Counted from the stretch's first letter, positions 1 to 6,769 are shown. The stretch: 10,919 bases of DNA from Desulfatitalea sp. (GCA_018224505.1 JAGTVD010000414.1:1-10919), one strand, 5' to 3'. The notes: generated by a model from the letters alone, not told the origin. Translations and numbers: made by a program.

Positions 1-650
1 GGAGGATAAAGGGATGTCGAGGCAAAAAGATGCCGCGTCTGGGCCGGAGTGACCGCCGGCAGGGCCAGGGGGGCGTACTCGCGAATATCATAGCCGTCCC
101 GGGCGATACTTTCATACTCTTTGCCCCAGGAGTGCGCATCCTGGGGGATGAATGAACGTTCCAGAACCGTTTCCGTGTCGGTGTCGACGCGGCGGTACCC
201 TCCATAGAGCACTTTGCGAATGGCATCTATCCGTGAAGTGGTTAAATAGTTGAGGAAATCGCCGCTCCAATATCCGTTGTTGCCTGGCGGGACCTTTTTG
301 TCTGGCGCTGCACCCACTGGTTCGAAACGTTGTCTGGTCGAACTGTACGCATAGTACTTGAACGAGTCGAAATAACCGTAATAGTCGATCTCTTCTGGCT
401 TGTAATTAGTGTCCAGAACGCCGTCCTCGTTCAGGTCGGAGGCATCATTGTATGCTTCATAGTACAATTTGTGGTCGCGGCCCATGACCAGCATGACTAA
501 TGGCGACGCGGTATTGGCCATAAATGAGGGGTAGGCTTCGTAATCGGACCTTGTGGGGCCCAGGGCACTGGCCGGCTGTGTATCGATTCCCGTTCCCAAT
601 AGGACCAGAAGAACGGTCATCAAGCCAATCCATCGATATGTCTGTTTCAT
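1..650 (-). CDS. pilY1: PilY1-type type IV pilus tip/adhesin protein, N-terminal part (runs off left edge)
   Basis: The first 216 codons are visible; the family usually exceeds 1000 residues, so most of the gene lies left of the window. The ATG at 650 follows AGAGGTG at a normal distance. The product opens with a signal peptide (basic MKQTYR, hydrophobic core about 7-22, probable cleavage after PASA at 29), then shows the conserved PilY1 N-terminal stretch of this bacterial group: LVMGRDHKLYYEAYND (55-69), IDYYGYFDSFKYY, WSGDFLNYLTTSRIDAIRKV, and LERSFIPQDAHSWGKEY. Residues 72-80 (DLNEDGVLD) resemble a calcium-binding loop. PilY1 is known as a secreted protein primed onto the pilus tip by the minor pilins, with roles in pilus extension, adhesion and surface sensing. 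The C-terminal beta-propeller that normally defines the family is not in view. It is the last visible gene of the minor-pilin operon, 95 bases after pilX. Confidence 0.93.
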   Translation of the reverse strand, partial: MKQTYRWIGLMTVLLVLLGTGIDTQPASALGPTRSDYEAYPSFMANTASPLVMLVMGRDHKLYYEAYNDASDLNEDGVLDTNYKPEEIDYYGYFDSFKYYAYSSTRQRFEPVGAAPDKKVPPGNNGYWSGDFLNYLTTSRIDAIRKVLYGGYRRVDTDTETVLERSFIPQDAHSWGKEYESIARDGYDIREYAPLALPAVTPAQTRHLFASTSLYP

Positions 651-745
651 TTGATTCACCTCTTTATTAGCACTTGCGATCGGTCGTTTGCGGCAATGGG
701 AACACGTTACATGGCTGCGATTTCATGATGGTTGATCCCTGCGGC

Positions 746-1360
746 CTACAACCCACCGGGAACATTGATCAGTTTCCAATACTCGGCAAAAAGTCCGGCG
801 AAGGTGTTCGACGGCCCGGTACTTTCGGACTCGATTCGGTAGACATTGGCAACCATCTGGGCACCAACACCTTCGGCCATGGCGCCAAATTCGGCTCCGC
901 CCCCGAAAGGGTTCCGTGATGCCGCTTTGATGACCCTGACGCGGCTTTGCATGCCGAAATCGTTAGCAGGGTCGGTTTTCAGGAATTCAAGGTTGTGGTC
1001 ATCCACTGCGGTATCATCCACTTTTTCCATTTGCAGTATTTGTAGCAGAAACGTTTCTGCCGGATCACTTTCACTGTTGGTATATTCGATGCCGGGCGCC
1101 GCTTCGTTTACGCCATCCACTATTTTTTCGCGATTATCCACGAGTTGGGAGAGGAGCTTGGCCGTACCAGAAACAGCCCCGTCGGCATTGTAAAAAGCGG
1201 TGCGGTAAAAACGATCATTACCGGACACCTGCATTTCCTTGTAAACGATGCTGGCGGCGAAGATGCAGACCGCTGACAGCACTACCAGTATCAGCGTGGC
1301 CACCACCAGTGCTGAACCAGATGCATTGTCCATATCGGGCAGACAAGATGCTTTAAGCAT
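746..1360 (-). CDS. pilX: PilX-type minor pilin
   Basis: This 204-residue protein has one N-terminal hydrophobic helix (about residues 16-38) after a short polar leader ending in Gly15, with the PilX-like run SGSALVVATLILVVLSAV. This is followed by KEMQVSGNDRFYRTAFYNADGAV, the usual 'GN...AFY.A(D/E)GA' pattern of PilX N-terminal domains. Glu at +5 after the predicted cleavage Gly is absent, which fits PilX/GspK-like subunits that sit at the very tip. An in-frame ATG exists at 1438, but it lies inside pilV. The ATG at 1360 is preceded by AAAGGAG at ideal spacing, so I use that. It starts 11 bases after the pilV stop, so translation is probably coupled. In known systems PilX joins FimU, PilV, PilW and PilY1 in the priming complex in the inner membrane. 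Confidence 0.85.
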   Translation of the reverse strand: MLKASCLPDMDNASGSALVVATLILVVLSAVCIFAASIVYKEMQVSGNDRFYRTAFYNADGAVSGTAKLLSQLVDNREKIVDGVNEAAPGIEYTNSESDPAETFLLQILQMEKVDDTAVDDHNLEFLKTDPANDFGMQSRVRVIKAASRNPFGGGAEFGAMAEGVGAQMVANVYRIESESTGPSNTFAGLFAEYWKLINVPGGL

Positions 1361-1371
1361 GGTTGGCTCCT

Positions 1372-1803
1372 TTAGATGATTTCCGGTATTAAATAGTTGA
1401 AACGGGTCTGTCGTTGCATCCCACCTTTTTCCGTCCACGTCACGGTCACCTGGACCGATTTGGTACGCGGCAAGGCGTCATTGGTGCGCACCTCATACGC
1501 GATGGTGTATCCCGACTCGGTGGTTATGGTGTGGTCCATCGCCTCGGTGTGAATCCCATCTGCAAGCCGCGTATCGTTGTACATGTGGGCATAGGGAAAC
1601 AGATGCTCCACCTGGTTCGATGCCGTGATAGCCGCTGTCGTCAGTCGGCGTGCCGCGGCATTGGTGTTGGTGGTGTGCGTGGCCTGGGCCGCAAGTGCGA
1701 GCGCTACAATGGAAAAAACGGCCAGGGCGATCATAACTTCTATGAGGGAAAAGCCGGGTTGGTTGGCCGGTATTTCGTAAAACCTTTTTTCGATCCGTTT
1801 CAT
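1372..1803 (-). CDS. pilV: PilV-type minor pilin
   Basis: The product is a 143-residue prepilin. A 17-residue basic leader (MKRIEKRFYEIPANQPG) ends at the prepilin peptidase site G17/F18. Next comes the class III signal FSLIEVMIALAVFSIVALAL, with Glu22 at position +5 of the mature protein, forming the single membrane/assembly helix. The remaining roughly 100 residues are a small pilin-like globular part with beta-rich character (YTIAYEVRTN, KSVQVTVTWTE). The FSLIEVM...A..VFSI pattern is typical of PilV/GspI-like minor pilins. The start at 1803 has AGGAG eight bases upstream. It lies between pilW (78-base gap) and pilX (11-base gap). In the better-known Pseudomonas order pilV precedes pilW, so the two are swapped here. 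The PilV name rests on length, signal and context rather than on a unique motif. Confidence 0.85.
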   Translation of the reverse strand: MKRIEKRFYEIPANQPGFSLIEVMIALAVFSIVALALAAQATHTTNTNAAARRLTTAAITASNQVEHLFPYAHMYNDTRLADGIHTEAMDHTITTESGYTIAYEVRTNDALPRTKSVQVTVTWTEKGGMQRQTRFNYLIPEII

Positions 1804-1881
1804 TGGATTAACTCCTATTAAGCAGCCTGATCATCGTGGGTTGAAGTTTCAGGGCCTCGATTCGATTTTCAATGAAGCTTG

Positions 1882-2796
1882 CTACATATTCCTGCTGTTG
1901 ATCATTTCGACATATACGCGTCGCCTGAAATTGTCGTTCATTGGACCAATTAAACGGTCGCCTACCACGTAGGCTTCGGTGTTGATGAATTTGGGATCCG
2001 GCCTGTTGGTGCGTGCCAACACCCAGACCATGACTGCGCGGATGCGATCGGCAGTAACGTTAAAGCCCAAGGGCCCTCCTATATCTCTAAGGTCGATCAC
2101 CCCGTCACCATTGGTGTCTTGGGCAATGGTGGCACCGACGTCACTGATGTCGATGGTACCATCGTTATCCACATCCAGCAGTGTGTCCAATCGCCCGTCG
2201 TTGTTCGCATCGACGGCCCAAACGATGTTGCCGTTCTGGCGTTCGAGACGGCCGTTGTCGTTCCTGTCGAATGCATAGGCAAAGCCGATGGCTTCAATGG
2301 CTTCGGCCAACAACTCTCGTCCGGCACCATAATCCAAACCGCGGGCCAGATCGTTGCGACCCGTATTTTCCCTGTCATAAAGCAGGTATGCGATATCCAA
2401 CAATTCGCTCGGTTCACCGAGCAAAGCACTATCAAAACCAACTCTCAATGCCGGGAAGCCATTGGGATTGGGTGTCGCTACCGTTCCAGGGGCGGTCGCA
2501 TTAAAACGCCGCACATCGAGAAACCCGACCGTGTTGGGCTTTGGCATTTGGCGGGACATGCCCGCTGCCCGCATTTCGCGTTCCATGAGAATTATGGACC
2601 CTCTCAAATTTTGCTGCATGACGGCCACCTGTGCCTGGGCCTGGCTGTTTTTCTGGATCCCTTCGTACAGAGCGTACATTGCCGCTACAGCGATGGTCGA
2701 AATGGCAACGCCAATCATCAGCTCAATGAGCGTGAAGCCGGCATGGCCAAAACGTCTAGACTGCGAATCGCGTCTTAATTGAGGGATAGACATCAT
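1882..2796 (-). CDS. pilW: PilW-type minor pilin with four calcium-loop-like motifs
   Basis: This 304-residue prepilin has the peptidase site G20/F21 and the helix FTLIELMIGVAISTIAVAAM with Glu25 at +5. The following MQQNLRGSIILMEREMRAAGM (60-80) is the classic PilW/GspJ-like segment. Residues 177-235 hold four DxNxDGxxD-like loops: DRNDNGRLE (177), DANNDGRLD (196), DVDNDGTID (208) and DTNGDGVID (227), the last followed by LRDIG, as in dockerin/EF-hand-like loops. These are expected to bind calcium (inference). The C-terminal segment RIRAVMVWVLART and the ending RRRVYVEMINSRN match PilW proteins. Two adjacent ATGs (2796 and 2793) are possible; upstream AGGAACGGGTGA is a weak ribosome site. 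It follows the FimT-like gene by 31 bases. It should act in the inner-membrane priming complex and the pilus tip. Confidence 0.9.
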   Translation of the reverse strand: MMSIPQLRRDSQSRRFGHAGFTLIELMIGVAISTIAVAAMYALYEGIQKNSQAQAQVAVMQQNLRGSIILMEREMRAAGMSRQMPKPNTVGFLDVRRFNATAPGTVATPNPNGFPALRVGFDSALLGEPSELLDIAYLLYDRENTGRNDLARGLDYGAGRELLAEAIEAIGFAYAFDRNDNGRLERQNGNIVWAVDANNDGRLDTLLDVDNDGTIDISDVGATIAQDTNGDGVIDLRDIGGPLGFNVTADRIRAVMVWVLARTNRPDPKFINTEAYVVGDRLIGPMNDNFRRRVYVEMINSRNM

Positions 2797-2827
2797 TGTT
2801 CACCCGTTCCTGTTGAGTTAAAATGGA

Positions 2828-3352
2828 TCAGTAGCGGACCCATTGATTGGTGCTATTGTTCCAGACCGATGTCGAGATAGCGCCCGAACCGGACGTTTGT
2901 ATGCGGTAAATGTTCAAATTGTCCGCATTTGTGATGAACACCTGGCCGGCGGGGTTGCTCAGCCCTCGTCCAGTAAAAGTGATTGAATTGCTAAAGGCTT
3001 GCGCCCCGGCAGGGTCATTTGTAAACGTGACCCCGCCGCGATAGTTGCCCAGTGCAGTGGTGGTCGCTCCGAGTGTACGGCTATATTGGTCATTGGCCGA
3101 ATCGAAGTTGATGTCACACGCATTGTTTTCCCGAATGGCCAGGGATTTGGCTTGATACAAGTCACCACCAACCTGGAAAACAGCGTTTTGAAGACTTTGC
3201 TGGTCGAGCCAGCGCAGCATGGCCGGGCCTGCAACTGCTCCCAATATGGCGAGAATGACGATGGCAATCATTAACTCTATGAGGGTGAAACCGGCTCTAT
3301 TACCCTTTCTGAAGTTTACTGGCAGGGTGTTGTGAAATCGAAGGTCCTTCAT
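2828..3352 (-). CDS. FimT/FimU (GspH-type) minor pilin
   Basis: This 174-residue prepilin has a basic leader ending at G21, then FTLIELMIAIVILAILGAVA with Glu26 at +5 after cleavage. The helix is followed by GPAMLRWLDQQSLQNAVFQVGGDLYQAKSLAIRENN, the GspH/FimT signature region (helix, short linker, '..L...L..A...A..R...'). The C-terminal part is beta-rich and threonine/serine/asparagine-rich (SNSITFTGRGL, GQVFITNADNLNIYRIQ), typical of GspH folds. The ATG at 3352 is preceded by GAGAGGCG. It is the first gene of the minor-pilin operon, directly behind the sigma-54 promoter. FimU and FimT cannot be told apart from sequence alone; position favours FimU (FimU-PilV-PilW-PilX core). It likely links the tip complex to the major pilin shaft. 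Confidence 0.88.
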   Translation of the reverse strand: MKDLRFHNTLPVNFRKGNRAGFTLIELMIAIVILAILGAVAGPAMLRWLDQQSLQNAVFQVGGDLYQAKSLAIRENNACDINFDSANDQYSRTLGATTTALGNYRGGVTFTNDPAGAQAFSNSITFTGRGLSNPAGQVFITNADNLNIYRIQTSGSGAISTSVWNNSTNQWVRY

Positions 3353-3399
3353 TTGCGCCTCTCAAAAAATGAGTTTTTATGAATTCCATTCAGGTTGAA

Positions 3400-3415
3400 A
3401 GCAACGTGTATGCCA
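3400..3415 (-). promoter_or_regulatory. Sigma-54 (-24/-12) promoter of the minor-pilin operon
   Basis: Read on the minus strand from 3415 to 3400, the sequence is TGGCATACACGTTGCT. It matches the RpoN consensus TGGCAC-N5-TTGCW, with GG and GC separated by exactly 10 bases. The predicted transcription start is near 3389, giving a leader of about 37 nt that contains the ribosome site of the first pilin gene. Sigma-54 plus the NtrC-family regulator PilR is the established control of type IV pilin genes in many proteobacteria, so the context agrees. No PilR gene is in the window. Confidence 0.78.
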
Positions 3416-3898
3416 TGTGTTCTGCATCGGTTGATGCGGAAATAACCAGGAAACGGCCATTGATACTTTTGATCCATGAAATCAATAGGTAGGGGCGAAT
3501 TTAAAAATCAGGGAGTGCCCTGTGCGAAACTTGTGAAGGCTGCACAGCAGAACTTGGGGGAGATGATAACTGTTAAATTGTTTTAGAGTTGCGGGATGCC
3601 GATAGGGACAATAGGCATGGCCAATCGATATGGCAAAATCGTTTGTCTTATATATTCAGATGGTAAGGGGGCCAACCGGTCTGGCACGCGATTATGTGAC
3701 ACGGTTGCGTTTGGGGTGACATTTTTCAATGACCCTTGCGGCGCAGGGGGGATGGGGAAACCACACTTTGCCAAAATGTTGGTCAGGGATCTTTGGAGTA
3801 ATCCGCTGTCTGGACATCGGCTGTCAGATGGGTGGATGGCGGTGCGCAGGAGAAAGAGCGATCTAAAACGGTTGCCATTTCCCAGATGACAACGCCAA

Positions 3899-3935
3899 CG
3901 AGTAGACACCGTCAAACAATTGTTGGTGTCACTCG
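3899..3935 (-). terminator. Hairpin downstream of fabF, possible transcription end
   Basis: Arms 3899-3910 (CGAGTAGACACC) and 3925-3935 (GGTGTCACTCG) pair over 11 bases with one bulged A at 3904. The 14-base loop contains the perfect palindrome AACAATTGTT (3915-3924). It starts 32 bases past the fabF stop, where the rpmF-fabF transcript would end. On the minus strand it is not followed by a T-run, so it is not a canonical intrinsic terminator. It could be a Rho-linked 3'-end-stabilising stem or a protein-binding palindrome. Confidence 0.4.
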
Positions 3936-3967
3936 CTGACGTCTACGATGATCAATTGCGCGAGCCC

Positions 3968-5209
3968 TTAGTCGCGGTACTGCTTTAATATCAGTGCCGC
4001 ATTGGTGCCGCCAAATCCGAACGAGTTGCTCATGGCGTACTCAACTTTGGCCTTGCGGGCCACGTTGGGCACGTAATCCAGATCACATTCGGGGTCCGGG
4101 TGGTCCAGGTTGATGGTCGGCGGCAGGATGCCATGCTGGAGCACGAGAACGGTGAAGACCGTCTCGATGCCGCCGGCACCACCCAAAAGATGGCCGGTCA
4201 TCGATTTGGTGGAGCTAATGGGAATCTTGTACGCCTGGTCGCCGAACATCATTTTGATGGCCCGGGTTTCGTACAGGTCGTTGAGCGGGGTGGAAGTGCC
4301 GTGGGCGTTGATGTAATCGATCTGGTCCGGTCGGATGCCGGCGTCCGTGATGGCCGCCTGCATGCAGCGTGCCGCGCCTTCCCCGTCGGGTGGTGGTGAG
4401 GTCATGTGGTAGCCGTCGCCGCTCATGCCGTAACCGGCCATCTCGGCGTAGATTCTGGCGCCACGGGCCTGGGCATGTTCGAGGGACTCCAGGATCAACA
4501 TGCCGCTGCCTTCGCCTACCACGAAACCGTCGCGGTCCCTGTCAAACGGGCGGGATGCCCGTTGGGGATCATCGTTGCGGGTGGACAGGGCTTTCATGGA
4601 GCCGAAACCGGCAATGCAAGTGCGGGTGATCACCGATTCCACACCGCCGGTGATCATGGCATCGGCCTTGCCGTAGCGGATCAGGTCGAAGGCGTCGCCG
4701 ATGGCGTGGGCGCCTGCGGCACAGGCGGTGGCCACCGAGGCGTTGGGGCCTTTGGCGCCGAACTGGATGGAGATCATGCCGGCGGCCATGTTGCCGATGA
4801 GCATGGGTATGAAAAAGGGGCTGACCCGTTTAGGACCGGCGGTGTCCACGGTTCGCGCCGTCACTTCCAGCATGTTCAGGCCGCCGAGGCCGCACCCGGT
4901 GAGCACGCCGATGCGCGGGCCGTTGCGCTCGTCAATGGTGAGCTTGGCATCTTCGACGGCCATGCGCGTGGCTGCGATGGCGTAGGCGATAAATGTCTCT
5001 GTCCGCTTGGCCTCTTTCTTGGGCATAAACTCTTCGGCGTTGAAGCCCTTGACTTCGGCGGCAATTCGGGTGCCGTAGCCCGTCGTGTCAAACCGGGTGA
5101 TCTCACCCACGCCGGACTTGCCGGCCACCAGCGCCGACCAGGTGTCCTCAACGCCAATGCCCAAAGGCGTGACCAGACCGATTCCGGTTACTACTACCCG
5201 TTTTTCCAA
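3968..5209 (-). CDS. fabF: Beta-ketoacyl-ACP synthase II (KAS II)
   Basis: The enzyme condenses acyl-ACP with malonyl-ACP in the elongation cycle of fatty acid synthesis in the cytoplasm. The longest reading begins with GTG at 5215, but AAGGAGG overlaps that GTG. The TTG at 5209 lies a few bases behind the same ribosome site, so TTG is the better start. It gives 413 residues beginning MEKRVVVTGIG. With this start the catalytic triad is Cys163 (TACAAGAH), His303 (NAHGTSTPLND) and His340 (KSMTGHLLGGAGG), with Lys335 nearby. These are the same numbers as the E. coli enzyme, which supports the start. The C-terminal NSFGFGGTNA loop with the gating Phe is intact. It is the last gene of the rpmF-acyl-CoA dehydrogenase-fabG-acpP-fabF cluster, separated from acpP by about 380 bases. 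Confidence 0.96.
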   Translation of the reverse strand: MEKRVVVTGIGLVTPLGIGVEDTWSALVAGKSGVGEITRFDTTGYGTRIAAEVKGFNAEEFMPKKEAKRTETFIAYAIAATRMAVEDAKLTIDERNGPRIGVLTGCGLGGLNMLEVTARTVDTAGPKRVSPFFIPMLIGNMAAGMISIQFGAKGPNASVATACAAGAHAIGDAFDLIRYGKADAMITGGVESVITRTCIAGFGSMKALSTRNDDPQRASRPFDRDRDGFVVGEGSGMLILESLEHAQARGARIYAEMAGYGMSGDGYHMTSPPPDGEGAARCMQAAITDAGIRPDQIDYINAHGTSTPLNDLYETRAIKMMFGDQAYKIPISSTKSMTGHLLGGAGGIETVFTVLVLQHGILPPTINLDHPDPECDLDYVPNVARKAKVEYAMSNSFGFGGTNAALILKQYRD

Positions 5210-5332
5210 AAGCACCTCCTTGTCACCACAACATCCGGATTGGAGCTAAGTAATTCAATTGTTTTGATAGCGCGTTTTGCGCGATGCGTTCGATCAGGCG
5301 AGTCTTGCACATGGGCCACGACTGGATCATCT

Positions 5333-5367
5333 AAAAAAAGGGGGCGCCAGCAAATGGTCATTGGCGC
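5333..5367 (-). terminator. Terminator-like hairpin between acpP and fabF
   Basis: On the minus strand GCGCCA (5367-5362) pairs with TGGCGC (5349-5344) over a 12-base loop. It is followed by CCCC and then seven T (5339-5333). The four C between stem and T-run weaken it as an intrinsic terminator. It lies about 220 bases past the acpP stop and about 125 bases before the fabF start, so it would lower fabF transcription relative to acpP rather than end the operon completely, unless fabF has its own promoter after it. Confidence 0.5.
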
Positions 5368-5532
5368 GCAGGCAGCATAAGGTCGTTGCCCGTTGTTGAT
5401 CCCGGCGGGGGTGCCGGAGGCCGTTGGTCCCAACCGTTGGAACGGGCCCGAACGGCATACCATCCTGATTTGTTGGCCAGCATCCGCAACACGATTCGCC
5501 CCCAGGCGCTGTGGCGGGTGGAGGCACGACAA

Positions 5533-5552
5533 GGGGGGCGCCGGAGCCCCCC
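5533..5552 (-). terminator. GC-rich hairpin just after acpP
   Basis: GGGGGGC (5533-5539 on the plus strand) pairs with GCCCCCC (5546-5552) over a 6-base loop. This very stable stem lies 37 bases past the acpP stop codon. On the minus strand it is followed by TTGTCG, so the T-tract is poor. It may act as a partial terminator or as a 3'-end-protecting stem for the acpP message. Confidence 0.45.
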
Positions 5553-5589
5553 GGTCATGCCGTCAATTGCTATTCTGTTCCGCTGTGGC

Positions 5590-5817
5590 TCAGTGGGCCT
5601 TGATGTAGTCGAAGGCGTCCTGCACCGTTACCAGCTTTTCAGCATCTTCGTCCGAAATATCGATGTCAAACTCTTCTTCCATGGACATGATCAACTCCAC
5701 AAGGTCCAGGGAGTCAGCACCCAGGTCATCCACGAAGGAGGCTTGGGGAACAACTTCTTCCATATCGACACTCAATTTCTCTGCAATGATTTTCTTCACT
5801 TTATCTTCAACAGACAT
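5590..5817 (-). CDS. acpP: Acyl carrier protein
   Basis: The product is a 75-residue acidic protein, MSVEDKVKKIIAEKL..., with the invariant phosphopantetheine site DLGADSLDLVELIM. Ser36 within DSL carries the 4'-phosphopantetheine arm, and helix II follows (LDLVELIMSMEEEF), then DIDISDEDAEKLVTVQDAFDYI. Length and motif are those of the housekeeping fatty-acid ACP rather than a specialised polyketide ACP. The ATG at 5817 follows AAAGGAGTAGG, a strong ribosome site that suits a very abundant protein. It sits 187 bases after fabG and before fabF, its partners in chain elongation. I see no clear sigma-70 promoter in the 187-base gap; a small GGCACC/GGTGC stem lies near 5940-5966. Confidence 0.97.
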   Translation of the reverse strand: MSVEDKVKKIIAEKLSVDMEEVVPQASFVDDLGADSLDLVELIMSMEEEFDIDISDEDAEKLVTVQDAFDYIKAH

Positions 5818-6004
5818 CTACCTACTCCTTTCAAGAATTAATTCGCGCCCCATCGTGAATGGAAGGGGCCTTGAACCACAAGTTCCAACCATCAAACAGC
5901 AATGGCGGAATACCTTTGCTTTAAACGATAAACCTGCGCGGCACCGAGAAGTAATCGCCCTGGTGCAACGAATCACCTTTTCATCGGCGCTCACCTGCAG
6001 GCGA

Positions 6005-6769
6005 TCACATCACCATTCCACCACTGACATGCAGTACCTGCCCGGTCAAATAGGCTGCCGCGCCCGAGGCCAGAAAGTGGACCACGCCAGCCACGTCCTC
6101 GGGGGTGCCCGAGCGGCCCAGGGGGATCGAAGCGAGCATTGCGGTCTTGACCTTTTCCGGCAGACCGGCGGTCATGTCGGTGTCGATGAAACCGGGTGCC
6201 ACGGCATTTACCGTCACGCCCCGGGAGGCGTACTCTTTGGCGGCGGTCTTGGTCAGGCCGATCAGGCCGGCCTTGGCGGCCACGTAGTTGGCCTGGCCGA
6301 TGTTACCGATGACGCCCACCACCGAGGCCATGTTGATGATTCTTCCGCCGTGCTGCTTGGCCATGATGCGGGCGGCGATCTGGGTGCACAAAAAAGGGCC
6401 TTTGAGGTTGACGGCCAGCACGGCATCCCAGTCGGCTTCTTTCATTCGGGCCATGAGAGCGTCCCTCAGGATGCCGGCATTGTTGACCAGCACATCGACC
6501 CGGCCGGCGGAGGCCACCACCTGATCGAAAAATTCCGCCACCTCGGCCTGTACCGCTACGTTGGCCCATAGGCCCACCGCTTCGGCACCGTTCTGGCGCA
6601 CCAAGGCAATGGTCTCTTCCGCAGCCGCTTTTTCTCCATCCGGATCGGCCGGAGAAAAATAATTGAAGAAAATCCGGGTGCCGGGGGCGGCGAAGGCTTT
6701 GCAAATGGCCCGACCGATCCCCCGCGACCCGCCGGTCACCACTACCACGCGGTCGCTGTTTTCCGTCAT
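6005..6769 (-). CDS. fabG: 3-oxoacyl-ACP reductase
   Basis: This short-chain dehydrogenase of 254 residues reduces 3-oxoacyl-ACP to 3-hydroxyacyl-ACP with NADPH. It shows the cofactor motif TGGSRGIG (12-19), NNAG (96-99), and the catalytic residues Asn121 (VNLKG), Ser149 (NMASVVG), Tyr162 and Lys166 (NYVAAKAG). The FabG-specific tail AVAPGFIDTDMT...YLTGQVLHVSGGMVM is complete. Relative to typical FabG it has a short acidic/proline insert after the second strand (FNYFSPADPDGEKAA), where the NADP-specifying loop lies. Two adjacent ATGs exist (6772 and 6769); AAGGGG is 2 or 5 bases upstream, so the second is preferred. The frame stays open upstream into the dehydrogenase gene, but that part is out of frame with it and not coding. 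It starts about 25 bases after the acyl-CoA dehydrogenase stop. Confidence 0.95.
   Translation of the reverse strand: MTENSDRVVVVTGGSRGIGRAICKAFAAPGTRIFFNYFSPADPDGEKAAAEETIALVRQNGAEAVGLWANVAVQAEVAEFFDQVVASAGRVDVLVNNAGILRDALMARMKEADWDAVLAVNLKGPFLCTQIAARIMAKQHGGRIINMASVVGVIGNIGQANYVAAKAGLIGLTKTAAKEYASRGVTVNAVAPGFIDTDMTAGLPEKVKTAMLASIPLGRSGTPEDVAGVVHFLASGAAAYLTGQVLHVSGGMVM

Larger units (their letters stand above)
3353..3967. other. 615-base intergenic region between the pilin operon and fabF
   Basis: I see no convincing gene here. Next to the pilin genes it holds the sigma-54 promoter (3400-3415) and, just upstream of that, the inverted repeat GCATC-GGTT-GATGC (3424-3437). Farther out are the wide inverted repeat TGTGC (3521-3525)/GCACA (3542-3546) and a hairpin at 3899-3935. 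The inverted repeats at 22 and about 120 bases from the promoter are in the range used by sigma-54 enhancer-binding proteins, but neither matches a motif I can name. Both strands have an open frame of about 100 codons between 3583 and 3915. Neither has a ribosome site or a recognisable protein pattern, and they mirror each other, so I do not call a gene. Confidence 0.6.
5210..5589. other. 380-base spacer between acpP and fabF
   Basis: In most bacteria acpP and fabF are nearly adjacent; here the spacer is long and structured. Going with transcription (minus strand) it holds a GC-rich hairpin right after acpP (5533-5552). Next is a block of interleaved repeats around 5421-5445, with CCGTTGG at 5421-5427 and 5434-5440 and the near-palindrome CCGTTGGAACGG at 5434-5445. 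A terminator-like hairpin with a T-run follows at 5333-5367, then a short CGCG-TTTTG-CGCG stem near 5271-5283, then the fabF ribosome site AAGGAGG (about 5214-5220). An open frame of 112 codons on the minus strand (5532 to 5194) runs into fabF; it lacks a good ribosome site and any family pattern, so I do not call it. Confidence 0.55.

Noticed and set aside
669..725. 19-codon frame between pilX and pilY1 on the minus strand
   Set aside because: Too short, poor ribosome site and no recognisable feature; the gap is more simply a leader of pilY1.
3681..3697. TGGCACGCGATTATGTG on the plus strand as a sigma-54 promoter
   Set aside because: The -24 half is perfect, but there is no GC at the required 10-base distance and no gene downstream on that strand.
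3583..3915. 110-codon minus-strand and 97-codon plus-strand frames in the gap before fabF
   Set aside because: They overlap each other, lack ribosome sites and show no family or membrane pattern.
4406..5380. 324-codon plus-strand open frame opposite fabF
   Set aside because: Antisense shadow of a gene with complete active-site residues; composition is unlike a protein.
5194..5532. 112-codon minus-strand frame between acpP and fabF
   Set aside because: It overlaps the fabF start, has no ribosome site and crosses a terminator-like hairpin.
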